DNA from: Haloarchaeobius iranensis
GTDB taxonomy: Archaea; Halobacteriota; Halobacteria; Halobacteriales; Natrialbaceae
Reading direction: 5' to 3'
NCBI RefSeq assembly: GCF_900103505.1
Contig: NZ_FNIA01000011.1
Coordinates: 47,293-111,292 of the forward strand
Length of the DNA: 64,000 nucleotides
The notes beneath the pieces are model-generated. The model was given only the letters and a program-made list of their open reading frames with translations. It had not been told where the DNA came from and ran no database searches. This document shows positions 52,097 to 61,333 of the stretch, one piece after another (the first letter of the stretch is position 1; each line of letters begins with the position of its first letter). Both the position numbers and the translations under genes were made by a program.

Positions 52097-54070
52097 TCAG
52101 TCGTCAGCGGGCGCGGCGCCGTCGCCGCCCTGAGCGCGCTGCTTCGTCCACGGGAGCTTGCCGCCGACCGCGAGCATGTCGCGCTCGCGTTCGGAGGCGT
52201 CGAGCGTCGCGGTGAACTCCCAGTCGCCGTTGACGCTGACGGTGAACTCCTCCTGACCGGACTCGACGCCCTCGCGGATGTCGTCGACGACGGTCAGCTC
52301 GTCGCCCTGGTCGATCTTCGCGTAGGTGTCCTCGTCGATGATGAACGGGACGATACCGAAGTTGAACAGGTTCGCCTTGTGGATGCGGGCGAAGCTCTGT
52401 GCGAAGACGGCGTCGATACCGAGGTACATCGGACACATCGCGGCGTGCTCGCGCGAGGAGCCCTGGCCGTAGTTCTCGCCGGCGACGAGGACGCCACCGT
52501 CGGCGGCCTCGGCGCGCTCGGGGAACGTCTCGTCGATCCGGGTCAGGGTGAACTTCGCGTACTCCGGGATGTTCGACCGGTACATCAGGGCGTCCGCGTT
52601 CGCGGGCGTGATGTGGTCGGTCGTGATGTTGTCCTCCATCTTGAGGAGGTTCTCGCCGGAGAGCTCGGCGTCGAGCGCGTCCTTCAGCGGGACGTCCTTG
52701 ATGTTCGGGCCCTTGACGAGCTCGTCGTCGACGGCCTCGTCGGGCGAGATGAGGTCGGCCTTGGAGCCGTCGTACTCGTCGGGGAGCTCGAAGCCGGGGT
52801 CCTCGAGGTCACCGAGTTCGTCGGCGAGGTCGCGCGGGTCGACGATCTCGCCCTTGAGCGCGGCGGCGGCCGCGACCTCCGGGGAGCAGAGGTAGACGGA
52901 GTCGTCGTCGATGCCGGAGCGGCCCTCGAAGTTGCGGTTGAAGGTACGCAGGGAGACGGAGTCGCTGGCGGGGACGTGGCCGATGCCGATACAGGCACCA
53001 CACGTCGCCTCGGAGAAGTTGACGCCAGCCGCCATCATCTCGGCGACCCAGCCGTCGCGGGCGAGCATCTCGGAGGCCTGCTTGCTGCCGGGCGCGACGA
53101 TCATCTCGGTCTTCTTGTTGATCTCGCGACCCTCGAGCATCTTCGCGGCCGGGAGGATGTCCTCGTAGCCGCCGTTCGTACAGGAGCCGATCATGACCTG
53201 GCTGACTTCGACGCCCTCGACCTCGCGGACGGGGACGACGTTGTCGGGCATGGACGGCTCGGCGATGAGCGGCTCGAGGTCGGAGAGGTCGACGACGATC
53301 TCGTCGTCGTACTCGGCGTCCTCGTCGGGCCCGACCTCGACGAAGTCCTCCTCGCGGCCCTGGCGGGCGAGGTAGTCCTTCGTCTTCTCGTCGGTCGGGA
53401 AGATGGAGGAGGTCGCACCGAGCTCGGTGCCCATGTTGGTGATGGTGGTCCGCTCGGGCACGGAGAGCGTCTCGACGCCCGGACCGGTGTACTCGAGCAC
53501 CTTGCCGACGCCGCCTTTCACGGAGAGGCGTCGCAGCATCTCGAGGATGACGTCCTTCGCGGTCGCCCACTCGGGGAGCTCGCCCTCGAGGCGTACGTTG
53601 ACGACCTCGGGCATCTCGATGTAGTACGGCGCACCGCCCATCGCGACGGTGACGTCGATCCCGCCCGCGCCGATGGCGAGCTCACCGAGCCCGCCCGGGG
53701 TCGGCGTGTGGGAGTCCGAGCCGAGCATCGTCTTGCCAGGTGCGGCGAAGTTCTCCTTGTGGACGTTGTGGCAGATACCGTTGCCGGGGCGAGAGAAATG
53801 TGCCCCGTAGGTGCCGGCGGCCGACCGCAGGAAGCGGTGGTCGTCAGTGTTCTTGAAGTCGAACTGATAGGTCTGGTGGTCGCAGTACTGCGCGGCGATC
53901 TCCGTCTGGACCTCGTCCAGACCCATCGCCTCGAACTGCAGCCAGACCATCGTTCCCGTCGTGTCCTGTGTGAGGACCTGGTCGATCTCGATACCGATTT
54001 CCTCGCCGGTTTCGAGTTCCCCCTCGACGAGGTGGTCATCGAGAATCTTCTCTGTAAGCGTCTGTCCCAT
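52097..54070 (-). CDS. acn: aconitate hydratase
   Basis: A 657-residue monomeric aconitase of the TCA cycle, converting citrate to isocitrate. The [4Fe-4S] ligands are C297 (GSCTNGG), C357 and C360 (CGACIG). LGSDSHTPTPGGLG, AMGGAPYY and the C-terminal swivel domain GENYGQGSSREHAAM are intact. The size (about 650) is that of the archaeal/mitochondrial-like short form rather than AcnA of E. coli. TTTATGG about 28-34 nt upstream of the ATG is the TATA element. Confidence 0.96.
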   Translation of the reverse strand: MGQTLTEKILDDHLVEGELETGEEIGIEIDQVLTQDTTGTMVWLQFEAMGLDEVQTEIAAQYCDHQTYQFDFKNTDDHRFLRSAAGTYGAHFSRPGNGICHNVHKENFAAPGKTMLGSDSHTPTPGGLGELAIGAGGIDVTVAMGGAPYYIEMPEVVNVRLEGELPEWATAKDVILEMLRRLSVKGGVGKVLEYTGPGVETLSVPERTTITNMGTELGATSSIFPTDEKTKDYLARQGREEDFVEVGPDEDAEYDDEIVVDLSDLEPLIAEPSMPDNVVPVREVEGVEVSQVMIGSCTNGGYEDILPAAKMLEGREINKKTEMIVAPGSKQASEMLARDGWVAEMMAAGVNFSEATCGACIGIGHVPASDSVSLRTFNRNFEGRSGIDDDSVYLCSPEVAAAAALKGEIVDPRDLADELGDLEDPGFELPDEYDGSKADLISPDEAVDDELVKGPNIKDVPLKDALDAELSGENLLKMEDNITTDHITPANADALMYRSNIPEYAKFTLTRIDETFPERAEAADGGVLVAGENYGQGSSREHAAMCPMYLGIDAVFAQSFARIHKANLFNFGIVPFIIDEDTYAKIDQGDELTVVDDIREGVESGQEEFTVSVNGDWEFTATLDASERERDMLAVGGKLPWTKQRAQGGDGAAPADD

Positions 54071-54279
54071 AGCAAGGTAAAGTTCGGCCGCCCGCGACCA
54101 TAAATCCCGCGTGTTTTGGATGGACGACCGTGCGGATTTCGGGCCTATTGCTGTCGATTCACGCAATGCTTGCCAGCCGGGGGGTCGGAATGTAGCGACT
54201 GGCGACCGTCGAGGGACGGACCGCCCTCGAGCGCGCCGAAACGACAACGCCTTTGCCGGCATCGGACGGCCGTCGGAGT

Positions 54280-54759
54280 ATGTACCGTTCCGGGCAGTTC
54301 GTCGCGGAGCACGTGTCGCCGACGACCGACGACCAGATACAGCCCAACGGCGTCGACCTCACCGTCGAGGCCGTCTTCGAGCAGCGCGAACCGGGGCGCA
54401 TCCGGACCGACGGGAAGGAGATCGGGGAGCGACAGGCGGTCGAGTCCGAGCAGTACACCGACGAGGGGTCACCGACGTACTACCTCGAGGCCGGCACCTA
54501 CGTCGCCCGCTACGGCGAGCGCATCGCCATCCCCGGGGACCACGTCGGCTTCGTCTACCCGCGCTCGTCGCTCATGCGCAACTCCTGCATGCTGAACACG
54601 GCGGTCTGGGACGCCGGCTACGAGGGGCGCGGCGAGGGGTTGCTGCAGGTCCACCACGACGTCGAACTGGAGGCGGGCGCTCGCATCGCCCAGCTGGTGC
54701 TCGCGGAGGCCGAACACGTAGGGGAGTACGACGGCAGCTATCAGGGCGAGAACCTGTAG
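54280..54759 (+). CDS. dcd: dCTP deaminase/dUTPase family protein
   Basis: A 159-residue trimeric enzyme of the Dcd/Dut family. QPNGVDLTVEAVF, YPRSSLMRNSCMLNTAVWDAGYEGRGEG and ARIAQLVLAEAE are conserved. The DAGYEGRGEG segment aligns with the dUTP/dCTP binding loop; whether it deaminates, hydrolyses or does both is not decided by sequence reading. GCCTTTGCC about 24-32 nt before the ATG is the likely TATA element. Confidence 0.92.
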   Translation: MYRSGQFVAEHVSPTTDDQIQPNGVDLTVEAVFEQREPGRIRTDGKEIGERQAVESEQYTDEGSPTYYLEAGTYVARYGERIAIPGDHVGFVYPRSSLMRNSCMLNTAVWDAGYEGRGEGLLQVHHDVELEAGARIAQLVLAEAEHVGEYDGSYQGENL

Positions 54760-54771
54760 TGGGAGTCGCGG

Positions 54772-55578
54772 TTACGGTGCGACGCTGGCGGTCGTACTGT
54801 CCGAGCTGTTCGCCATCTCCCAGCACGGACCGCGCTCCCGATCCGGGTTCGCCGCGGACCGGGGCAGCTCGATCTCGTGGCTCGTGTTGAAGTCCGAGAA
54901 GCGCATCGAGACGGTGATGTCGACCTCCCGACCACTGGTGAAGTAGGTCGCGTTCATGTCCGACCGGACGAGCCGCTTCGACTCCGTGTCGACGTACTGC
55001 GTGTAGGTCACGTCGTTGAACTCGACGTCCGTCTCGGTGTCCCCGAGCAGCGACTGGACCGCCTCGTTGCTCGGCTCGACGACGATGACGTGGACGTCCT
55101 GGCCGTCCAGCGTGTCGTTGTAGAGCCGCGCGTCGGAGCTGTTGAGCAGGTCCGTGAGGACGCTGACGTTCGTGGCCGAGCGCCACGGGCTGCGGTCGAC
55201 GGTGGACTGCTCCCAGCTGCCGCCGAGGTTGAGACACTGCTGCTCGCCGAAGACGTAGGCGGTAGAGCCCTGACGGGTCCGCGAGGAGTTCGTCCGGATC
55301 GTGGTGACGCTCTCGGTGACCATCCGCTGGGCGGCGACGTCGACGGTGCCGGCGGACTCGGTCACCTGCTCGTTCTCGCCGAACTCGACGGCGGTCACCA
55401 TGGAGAAGTTGTAGGAGTCGACGGTGGCCATCTCGTTGGCGACCTCGCTCCGGATCTCCTGGCCCTCACCGAGGTCGTCGTCCTGGGGGCCGCCACCGCC
55501 GCCGAGGGCGGTGCAGCCGGCGAGCGCGACGAGGAGGGCGAGCGCGAGTGGAACGAGGAGGTGGGTTCGTGTGGACAT
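54772..55578 (-). CDS. lipoprotein, 268 aa
   Basis: A 268-residue exported lipoprotein. A Sec-type signal (no twin arginine) LLVPLALALLVALAGC ends at lipidated C22; a Gly-rich linker and an all-beta mature domain follow, with NFSMVTAVEFG, DVHVIVVEPSNEAV and TYTQYVDTESKRLVRSDM. This resembles LolA-like haloarchaeal lipoproteins of unknown function. No clear TATA box; the upstream 45 nt hold a GGTTG/CAACC inverted repeat. Confidence 0.82.
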   Translation of the reverse strand: MSTRTHLLVPLALALLVALAGCTALGGGGGPQDDDLGEGQEIRSEVANEMATVDSYNFSMVTAVEFGENEQVTESAGTVDVAAQRMVTESVTTIRTNSSRTRQGSTAYVFGEQQCLNLGGSWEQSTVDRSPWRSATNVSVLTDLLNSSDARLYNDTLDGQDVHVIVVEPSNEAVQSLLGDTETDVEFNDVTYTQYVDTESKRLVRSDMNATYFTSGREVDITVSMRFSDFNTSHEIELPRSAANPDRERGPCWEMANSSDSTTASVAP

Positions 55579-55677
55579 TGCGGTCGGCCGTTGCGGCGAG
55601 GGTTGCGGCCACGTCGCTACAACCTTTTTGGTCCGGCGGCGTCGCCAACGTCGGGACGGCTGACCACGGCTGCGAGG

Positions 55678-56040
55678 CTACTCGCCCTCGAAGTACCGGT
55701 CGTGGTGGGCCGCACAGCCGGGGTTGAACGCCCCGCCACAGACCGGACACGTCTCGGGAGCCGCGAGGTACTCGCTCGCGGTCAGGCCCGCGCCACAGCG
55801 GCCACAGAGCGCGGCCACCTCGTCGAACCGGTCACGCGGCCACGGCTCGGGGGCGTGGTCCGCGACGGCGGCGTGGCACTCGAAACAGGGGAAGAATCGC
55901 TCACAGCAGCCGAACCGCAGCGCCAGCACGTCGTACTCGTCGTCGTAGTGGGCACAGCGCGTCTCCGGGTCGACGGCGACGCCGAAGACGTGGTGGTCGG
56001 CGATTCGTCGCACGAAGGATGTGTCGGGTGGCGACGACAC
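55678..56040 (-). CDS. CHY zinc-finger protein
   Basis: A 120-residue protein rich in Cys and His. TRCAHYDDEYDVLALRFGCCERFFPCFECHA is the CHY core (zinc ligands C29, H31, C45, C46, C51, C54, H55), followed by two CxxC pairs (CGRC, CPVC). In eukaryotes the CHY domain occurs in Pirh2-type proteins; archaeal function unknown. Start is a GTG at 56040 since no ATG lies near the conserved N-terminus. Confidence 0.85.
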   Translation of the reverse strand: MSSPPDTSFVRRIADHHVFGVAVDPETRCAHYDDEYDVLALRFGCCERFFPCFECHAAVADHAPEPWPRDRFDEVAALCGRCGAGLTASEYLAAPETCPVCGGAFNPGCAAHHDRYFEGE

Positions 56041-56135
56041 CTGTCTTGTGGTTCACGGCGCTGCCGTGTGGGTCGTTAGTCGGGAGGCGCAGGCGGGGGG
56101 TTGCCCCGGCGACGGGAGCACCGCCGACGACTGAG

Positions 56136-56792
56136 CTACTGTTCGTCGCCCAGCTGGTCGGAGAGGGTGTCGCGGACCAGCGTCTCCATCCCGCGACGGA
56201 GTCGTTCGGAGGCGGCCTGTCCGGAGACGCCGACCTCGTCGCCGAGTCCCCGGAGCGTCGTCTCGCGCGGGATGTCGAAGTAGCCGACCTCGACGGCCCG
56301 GGAGAGAATCTCGCGCTGGGCGGGCGTGAGGTCCGCATCGTCGTTCGACCAGTCGACCTGCCCGCTGTGGATGGACTCGACGGAGACTGTCAGGTCGGCC
56401 GCCTCACAGGCTCGCCTGAACGACCCGAACGCGTCGCGGTCGGGGAACAGCATCCCCATCGTCCAGCCGGACGCGTTTCGGGTGGCGTCGACGATGACGC
56501 CCTGGAGCTCGATCGAGCGGCTGTACAGCTCGACACAGGGGATGGTCTCGGCGGCGACAACACAGTACAGCCGCTGTTGCTGGTCGTCCGCGAGGATGTT
56601 GAACTCCGCGACGGTGGCGTCGTGCTCCAGCCCTGCTTCGAACTCCTCGAACGGGACGCCGTGCGCCCGGAAGATGATACGGAGCGGGATAGTCGGCGAG
56701 GCGTCGAGCTTCTCGATGTCGAGGCTGACGTCGGGGACTGCAGAGACGGCCCGGTCGAGAAGTGGCGAGTCGTGAGTGAATTGAACGTACAT
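56136..56792 (-). CDS. Bat-type HTH-10 transcriptional regulator
   Basis: A 218-residue haloarchaeal regulator. The N-terminal ~150 residues are a Bat-associated sensor-like domain; the C-terminus is the HTH-10 domain with LTPAQREILSRAVEVGYFDIPRETTLRGLGDEVGVSGQAASERLRRG (about residues 155-201). Related proteins activate bacterio-opsin genes. It lies 3.4 kb from the heliorhodopsin gene. The first Met at 56792 is taken as the start; an AT-rich gap lies upstream. Confidence 0.9.
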   Translation of the reverse strand: MYVQFTHDSPLLDRAVSAVPDVSLDIEKLDASPTIPLRIIFRAHGVPFEEFEAGLEHDATVAEFNILADDQQQRLYCVVAAETIPCVELYSRSIELQGVIVDATRNASGWTMGMLFPDRDAFGSFRRACEAADLTVSVESIHSGQVDWSNDDADLTPAQREILSRAVEVGYFDIPRETTLRGLGDEVGVSGQAASERLRRGMETLVRDTLSDQLGDEQ

Positions 56793-57087
56793 TAGCGGAG
56801 CGACTGGAGAGACTCAGGAGGGGTTGCTCGCTGCAGTCTGGCCTCGGTTCCGTAGTCGAGAGGACATGACGTAGGTGTGACCACTACTACTCGCTGGATG
56901 GCAGACCCATATATCTGTGATGCCTGAATATACAGGTTTTCCGGGCGTTTCTGCCGTGTATTCTGCACCACCGCTATAACATCATATTACCAACAGTTGA
57001 ACTTTCGAGACGTGTCGTTGTACAGAACACGGAACCAGATTGCCGACGAGACGCAACTCATTTGTTTCGGTTCGAAATAGGTACGCT
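56793..57087. other. AT-richer divergent intergenic region
   Basis: A 295-nt gap between the divergent Bat-type regulator and MATE genes. It is visibly AT-richer than the surroundings (CATATATC near 56908-56915, GAATATAC near 56926-56933, ATAACATCATATTACC near 56975-56990) and probably holds both promoters. No gene seen. Confidence 0.5.
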
Positions 57088-58533
57088 GTGTACCGTCCGC
57101 CGAACCCGGTCCGGCTCGTCATCCTCTGGATCGGCCTCGCCCTGGCCCGCGTCGGCCTCGTCTCCCGGGAGCACGTACACCGGACGACGGACCTCGCCTG
57201 GCCGCGCATCGTCACGGGGCTCGCGCGGATGTCGAAGAACGCCGTCGACGTGGCGATGGTCGGCGTCGCCGTCGGCCGCACTGCCATCGCCGGCGTCGGC
57301 TTCGCCTCTCCGTACTGGGGCGTCGCCTTCTCACTCGGCGGTGGCTTCGCCGCGGGCACCATCGCCCTCGTCTCACAGCGATTCGGGGGCGAGGCGTTCG
57401 ACGAACTCGGCGACGCCATCCGGGCGAGCGCGCTCCTCGTCGTCGTCGTCACGCTCCCGGTTGCAGCGGTCTTCTGGTCGGTCCCGACCGAACTCGTCGG
57501 CCTCCTGACCAGCGAGGCACGCCCGGTCGAACTCGGCGGGGCGTACCTCAAGATCCTCGCCCTCGGGGTGCCGTTCGCCGGGCTGAACCTCGTCGGGAGC
57601 CGCATCTACATCGGGCTCGACGACGCCTGGACGCCGATGGTCCTCCGGGCGGGCGGCGCAGTCATGAACATCGCCCTCAATGCCGTGCTCATCTTCGGGT
57701 TCGACCTCGGTGTCGAGGGGGCGGCGTGGGGCACCGTGCTCTCGAACGCGCTCATCACCGGCGTCTTCGCCGTCGCGCTGGCAGCCGGCCGACTCCCCCT
57801 CCTGGGCGAACTCCCAGTCCGGGTCTCGCCGACCGGCCCCTACGCGGTCCTCGGCGACCTTCGCGACCTCGTCCGCATCGGGCTGCCGGTCGTCGGACGC
57901 AACCTCGTCTGGACCGTCGCGAAGTTCCCCATGCTCGCCATCGTCGGCCTGTTCGGCTCGACGGTCGTCGCCGCCTACGTCATCAGCCGCCGTATCTGGG
58001 GCCTGATGAACACGCCCGGCTGGGGGTTCGGACTCGCCGCCAGCAGCCTCGTCGGCCAGGAGCTCGGCGCGGGCGACGAGGCAGCCGCGGAGTCCTACGC
58101 CCGCGACATCATCGCGTTCTCCGTCGCCACCTACGCCGTCGCGGCCATCGTCGTCGCCGTCTTCGCCGACCCCATCGTCGCCTCGTTCGTCGGCGATCCC
58201 GATGACACCGCCATCCCCGTCGCCAGGGGACTCGTCTACGCCGCCTGCATCGCCGTCATCGCCGGCGGCGTCAAGGCCGCGACCGCCGGCCCGCTCGACG
58301 CAAGCGGCGACACGCGGTGGCCGTTCTACAGCCAGGCCATCGGGATGTTCGGTGTCGCCATCCCGCTCGCGTACCTCGGCGCGACCACGCCGCTCGGCAT
58401 CTACGGGCTCTACCTCTCGTTCCTCGCCGAGACGAGCGTCCCGGCGGCCATCAACTACTGGCGGTTCGCCTCGGGCGAGTGGAAGGCTATCAGCCGCGAG
58501 TACCGTCCCGACCAGCCCGTCGCCGACGACTGA
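57088..58533 (+). CDS. MATE family efflux transporter
   Basis: A 481-residue 12-helix transporter of the MATE/MOP superfamily, exporting organic cations by Na+ or H+ exchange. Repeat 1 has MSKNAVDVAMVGVAVGRTAIAGVGFA and GGGFAAGTIALVSQRFGG; repeat 2 has GLPVVGRNLVWTVAKFPMLAIVGLFG and GLAASSLVGQELGAGDEAAAE. A GTG at 57088 (VYRPPNPVRLV) is chosen as start; the frame is open upstream to a TTG at 57040, so the exact start is uncertain. Confidence 0.9.
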   Translation: MYRPPNPVRLVILWIGLALARVGLVSREHVHRTTDLAWPRIVTGLARMSKNAVDVAMVGVAVGRTAIAGVGFASPYWGVAFSLGGGFAAGTIALVSQRFGGEAFDELGDAIRASALLVVVVTLPVAAVFWSVPTELVGLLTSEARPVELGGAYLKILALGVPFAGLNLVGSRIYIGLDDAWTPMVLRAGGAVMNIALNAVLIFGFDLGVEGAAWGTVLSNALITGVFAVALAAGRLPLLGELPVRVSPTGPYAVLGDLRDLVRIGLPVVGRNLVWTVAKFPMLAIVGLFGSTVVAAYVISRRIWGLMNTPGWGFGLAASSLVGQELGAGDEAAAESYARDIIAFSVATYAVAAIVVAVFADPIVASFVGDPDDTAIPVARGLVYAACIAVIAGGVKAATAGPLDASGDTRWPFYSQAIGMFGVAIPLAYLGATTPLGIYGLYLSFLAETSVPAAINYWRFASGEWKAISREYRPDQPVADD

Positions 58534-58554
58534 ACCCAGGTCGCCCGCCGGGAC

Positions 58555-59340
58555 TCAACCCCAGTCCTCGTCGTACGCCGCCAGCAGCCGCTCGTTCCCC
58601 GCCCGCAGGAAGCCGGCGTCGTAGCCCAAGACGGCGAAGTCGAAGCCGAGTCCGGCCCACGTCCTGAAGCGGTCGGGGTCCGTGGCGAACACGCCGACCG
58701 GCACCCCCGCGTCGTCGGCCGCCGCGACGACCTCGGCGACCGCCTCCTCGAACGCCGCGGCCCCGTAGTCGAGTGGGGCATCGAGTGCCACCGAGAGGTC
58801 CGCCGGCCCGACGAACAGGGCGTCGATACCCGCCACGGCGGCGATCTCCGTGGCGTTCTCGACCGCCGCCAGCGTCTCGACCTGCACGATTCTGGTCAGC
58901 GCGTCGTCGGCCCCGTCCAGATACGCCGGCAGGTCCGCGCCGAAGCCGGAGGCCCGGGTGCCGGCCGTCCCGCGAATGCCATCGGGAGGGTACGTCGAGG
59001 CCGCGACCACCCCTTCGGCGTCCGCGGCAGTGTCGATTCTGGGCACCATCAGGCCACCCACGCCGGCGTCCAGCGCCCGCTTGATGACCACCTCGTCGTT
59101 GCTCGGCACGCGGGCCAGCGGGACCGTGTCGCCCGGCGCGGCGTCGATGCCTCGAACGAGGTCGCCCAGGTCGCCCACGTCCGTCGGTGCGTGCTCCATG
59201 TCCACGACCACGAAGTCATAGTCGTGTCTAGCGGTCAGCTCGGCGACCTCCCCGTGTGGGATGGAGACCCAGCCGCCCCGGAGCTGCTCGCCGTCGTGGA
59301 ATCGGTGCCACAGCCGCTCGAATCGTTCCAGCCGGTCCAT
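58555..59340 (-). CDS. HpcH/HpaI aldolase/citrate lyase family protein
   Basis: A 261-residue TIM-barrel class II aldolase of the HpaI type. Metal ligands E155 (QVETLAAVEN) and D181 (GPADLS) and catalytic H50 (DMEH) and R77 (ARVPSN) are all present. Members cleave 2-keto-3-deoxy sugar acids or 2,4-dihydroxy-hept-2-enedioate. It is downstream of the heliorhodopsin gene on the same strand with a 101-nt gap. Substrate unknown; a KDG-type aldolase role with kdgK is possible but not shown. Confidence 0.9.
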   Translation of the reverse strand: MDRLERFERLWHRFHDGEQLRGGWVSIPHGEVAELTARHDYDFVVVDMEHAPTDVGDLGDLVRGIDAAPGDTVPLARVPSNDEVVIKRALDAGVGGLMVPRIDTAADAEGVVAASTYPPDGIRGTAGTRASGFGADLPAYLDGADDALTRIVQVETLAAVENATEIAAVAGIDALFVGPADLSVALDAPLDYGAAAFEEAVAEVVAAADDAGVPVGVFATDPDRFRTWAGLGFDFAVLGYDAGFLRAGNERLLAAYDEDWG

Positions 59341-59441
59341 GGCGGCGCTTCGGAGAGCGGTGTGAAGGATGTTTGGCTGCCGGTGGTCCGGCGCGCCACG
59401 GCATCATCGTCGGAGCACCGTCGCCGCCACTGACCGGGCGT

Positions 59442-60221
59442 TCAGACCGGGGCGTTGAGCGCGCCGAAGAACACCTGCCAGGCCAGCAGCGACTTCGCGA
59501 CCAGACTCAGGACGATGTAGCTCTTCTCCCCGAAGAGGTAGTCCTCCCACTTCCAGGTCTCGCGGTACTGCAGCACCATGTTGATGGCGAACAGGTTGAA
59601 GAACACGAACAGGCTGGCGTAGATCGCCAGCACGAAGTCCGGCGGTCCGCCGCCGTCGCTCCCAGCGACGGTGCTCAGGATGGTGATGGCGATGACGACC
59701 CAGGGGACGAGACCGGCGAAGCTCCCGATGATGTAGGCCGTCCAGTCCGTCCGCTCGGTGGTCTGGTTGTGGAGCTCCATCATCCAGCCCATGAGGTTCA
59801 TCACGGCGACCAGCGAGAACAGCGCCACCAGGGTCCCGAGGTCCCAGACGCCGGCCAGCATCGCGATGACGACTATCATCACCGAGGCGCTGACCGCGTA
59901 CTCGTACCAGCGGTAGGGGTTCATCCCACGTTCGAGGTACGAGACGTAGGAGTCGTAGAGCACCGTCGCGATGAGCAGGTGCGCAAGCGCCGAGATGAGC
60001 AGGAACGCGGCGACGAGGTAGGACAACTGGATCGTCGTCCAGGGTTCGAGCACGGGTTCGAGACGCTGGGCGTCCGCCTGGAAGTCGAGCCGCGTGACGG
60101 TGATGGTCCACTTGAGCGAGGTGCTCAGGTAGATCATCAGCGCGCCCTGCACGAAGTGCAGCACGGCCATCGCCGCGTTGAACTGGCGGAGCCGGCGATA
60201 GGGCTGGTTCGAAGGTGCCAT
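59442..60221 (-). CDS. heliorhodopsin
   Basis: A 259-residue seven-helix retinal protein. The residues diagnostic of heliorhodopsins line up almost one to one: K243 for retinal (SLVAKSLLAWQVFF in helix G), E107 as Schiff-base counterion (RWYEYAVSAS in helix C), H22 and H81 as the two conserved histidines, and WEDYLFGEKSYI before helix G. Heliorhodopsins have inverted topology, no strong ion pumping and mostly unknown function. The start at 60221 gives the usual short N-terminus. Divergent from a DUF429 gene; the HpcH/HpaI aldolase gene follows. No beta-carotene dioxygenase (blh) is in view. Confidence 0.95.
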   Translation of the reverse strand: MAPSNQPYRRLRQFNAAMAVLHFVQGALMIYLSTSLKWTITVTRLDFQADAQRLEPVLEPWTTIQLSYLVAAFLLISALAHLLIATVLYDSYVSYLERGMNPYRWYEYAVSASVMIVVIAMLAGVWDLGTLVALFSLVAVMNLMGWMMELHNQTTERTDWTAYIIGSFAGLVPWVVIAITILSTVAGSDGGGPPDFVLAIYASLFVFFNLFAINMVLQYRETWKWEDYLFGEKSYIVLSLVAKSLLAWQVFFGALNAPV

Positions 60222-60251
60222 TCCTACTGCAAGGAACTCGATAGCAATGAG

Positions 60252-60290
60252 GCTATGCCCCCGGACCGACAGATTCGAACCCGTCCCCAT
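60252..60290 (-). other. weak tRNA 3'-end-like sequence upstream of the heliorhodopsin gene
   Basis: On the minus strand a box B-like GGGTTCGAATC is followed by TGTCGGTCCGGG. The T-stem does not pair well and no 5' half is found, so it is not a tRNA gene; it may be a decayed tRNA 3' fragment or chance. Confidence 0.25.
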
Positions 60291-60449
60291 TCCGACCACA
60301 CGGCGCTGACGACGGAGAACAGTGCCACAGACTGGTCAGCACTGGGAGACGGTCGTCCACACCGACGGACCCGACCATCGTCCGGGCACGAACCGCCCCG
60401 GGTCCGCAGGGAATCAAGAGTTAACACGGATATTCGTGTAGGTGGCAGT

Positions 60450-61217
60450 ATGGCGAAGTACGTCGGTCTCGACTGGGCCTCGAAAGGGTGGTTCGGCGTG
60501 GTGCTCCGCGACGACGGGAGCTGGGAGACCGACCTCTTTCCATCCATCTGGAGCGTCTGGAAGTACCACAGCGACGCCGCCAGCATCCTCGTCGACGTCC
60601 CCATCGGACTCCCCAGCGAAGGGAAGCGGGTCTGTGACGTGAAGGCGAAGGAGAAGCTCTCTCGACAACAGCGCAGCGTGTTCTACACCCCGATCCGAGA
60701 GGCCGTGTACTCACAGAACATCGACGAGGCGAAGGCGACGAACGAGAAGCGAGCCGGGTTCAGCATCCAGAACCAGGCGTGGGGCATCGTGCCGCGCATC
60801 CGGGAGGTCGACGAGTTCCTCGACGCGAACCCCGGCGCCCGCGACCGGTTGCGGGAAACGCATCCCGAGGTCTGCTTCTACTCACTCCACGGACAGACCC
60901 CGCTCGACAGCGCCAAGACGACCCGCGACGGCTTCCGACAGCGCAAGTCGCTCCTCGTCGACGAGACACCCGAGGCGAAGGAGATCGTCGCGGAGTGCCT
61001 CCCACGGTACACCACCCCCGACTACGCACCGATGGTCGGTGGTGCCGACGACATCCTCGACGCCCTGGTCGCAGCACTGACGGCACGACGCCCAGCCGAC
61101 GAACGCCTGACCCTCCCGGACGCCCCGCCGACCGACGAGCGCGGACTCCCGATGCAGATGGTCTACCCCTCCAACACCAGGCAGACACGGCTGTCGAGTC
61201 TGAGCGCACACCAGTGA
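60450..61217 (+). CDS. DUF429 protein (predicted RNase H-like fold)
   Basis: A 255-residue DUF429 protein. MAKYVGLDWASKGWFGVVL carries the first aspartate of an RNase H-like core, ASILVDVPIGLPSEGKRVCD the second acidic strand, and GGADDILDALVAALTA the third; THPEVCFYSLHGQ is also typical. Predicted to be a nuclease or nucleotide-binding protein, not demonstrated. AGTTAACA at about 60417-60424 is a TATA element. Divergent from heliorhodopsin; next to the tRNA-fragment array. Confidence 0.88.
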   Translation: MAKYVGLDWASKGWFGVVLRDDGSWETDLFPSIWSVWKYHSDAASILVDVPIGLPSEGKRVCDVKAKEKLSRQQRSVFYTPIREAVYSQNIDEAKATNEKRAGFSIQNQAWGIVPRIREVDEFLDANPGARDRLRETHPEVCFYSLHGQTPLDSAKTTRDGFRQRKSLLVDETPEAKEIVAECLPRYTTPDYAPMVGGADDILDALVAALTARRPADERLTLPDAPPTDERGLPMQMVYPSNTRQTRLSSLSAHQ

Positions 61218-61250
61218 CTGCGGGTGACGGGTCATCGACACACACTGCAG

Positions 61251-61266
61251 AACGGACCCGACGGGA
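61251..61266 (-). repeat. tRNA 3'-end fragment, copy 1 (16 nt)
   Basis: AACGGACCCGACGGGA, the complement of a tRNA acceptor/T-stem end, repeated at 61334 and 61464. After these 16 nt the sequence diverges. Confidence 0.7.
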
Positions 61267-61333
61267 CTCCCGCGAGCGAGCGCTAGCGAGCGAGTGGGAG
61301 TACGTCGGGGGAGTGACCGAAGTGAAACGAGGG

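Noticed and set aside
56793..56867. A fourth leader ORF before the Bat-type regulator (ATG at 56867, 17 codons)
   Set aside because: Its stop is 24 nt or more from the regulator start and the TATA-like sequence is too far away; it does not fit the coupled plan.
60252..60290. tRNA-like box B sequence next to heliorhodopsin
   Set aside because: T-stem pairs poorly and no acceptor partner is found; kept only as a weak feature.
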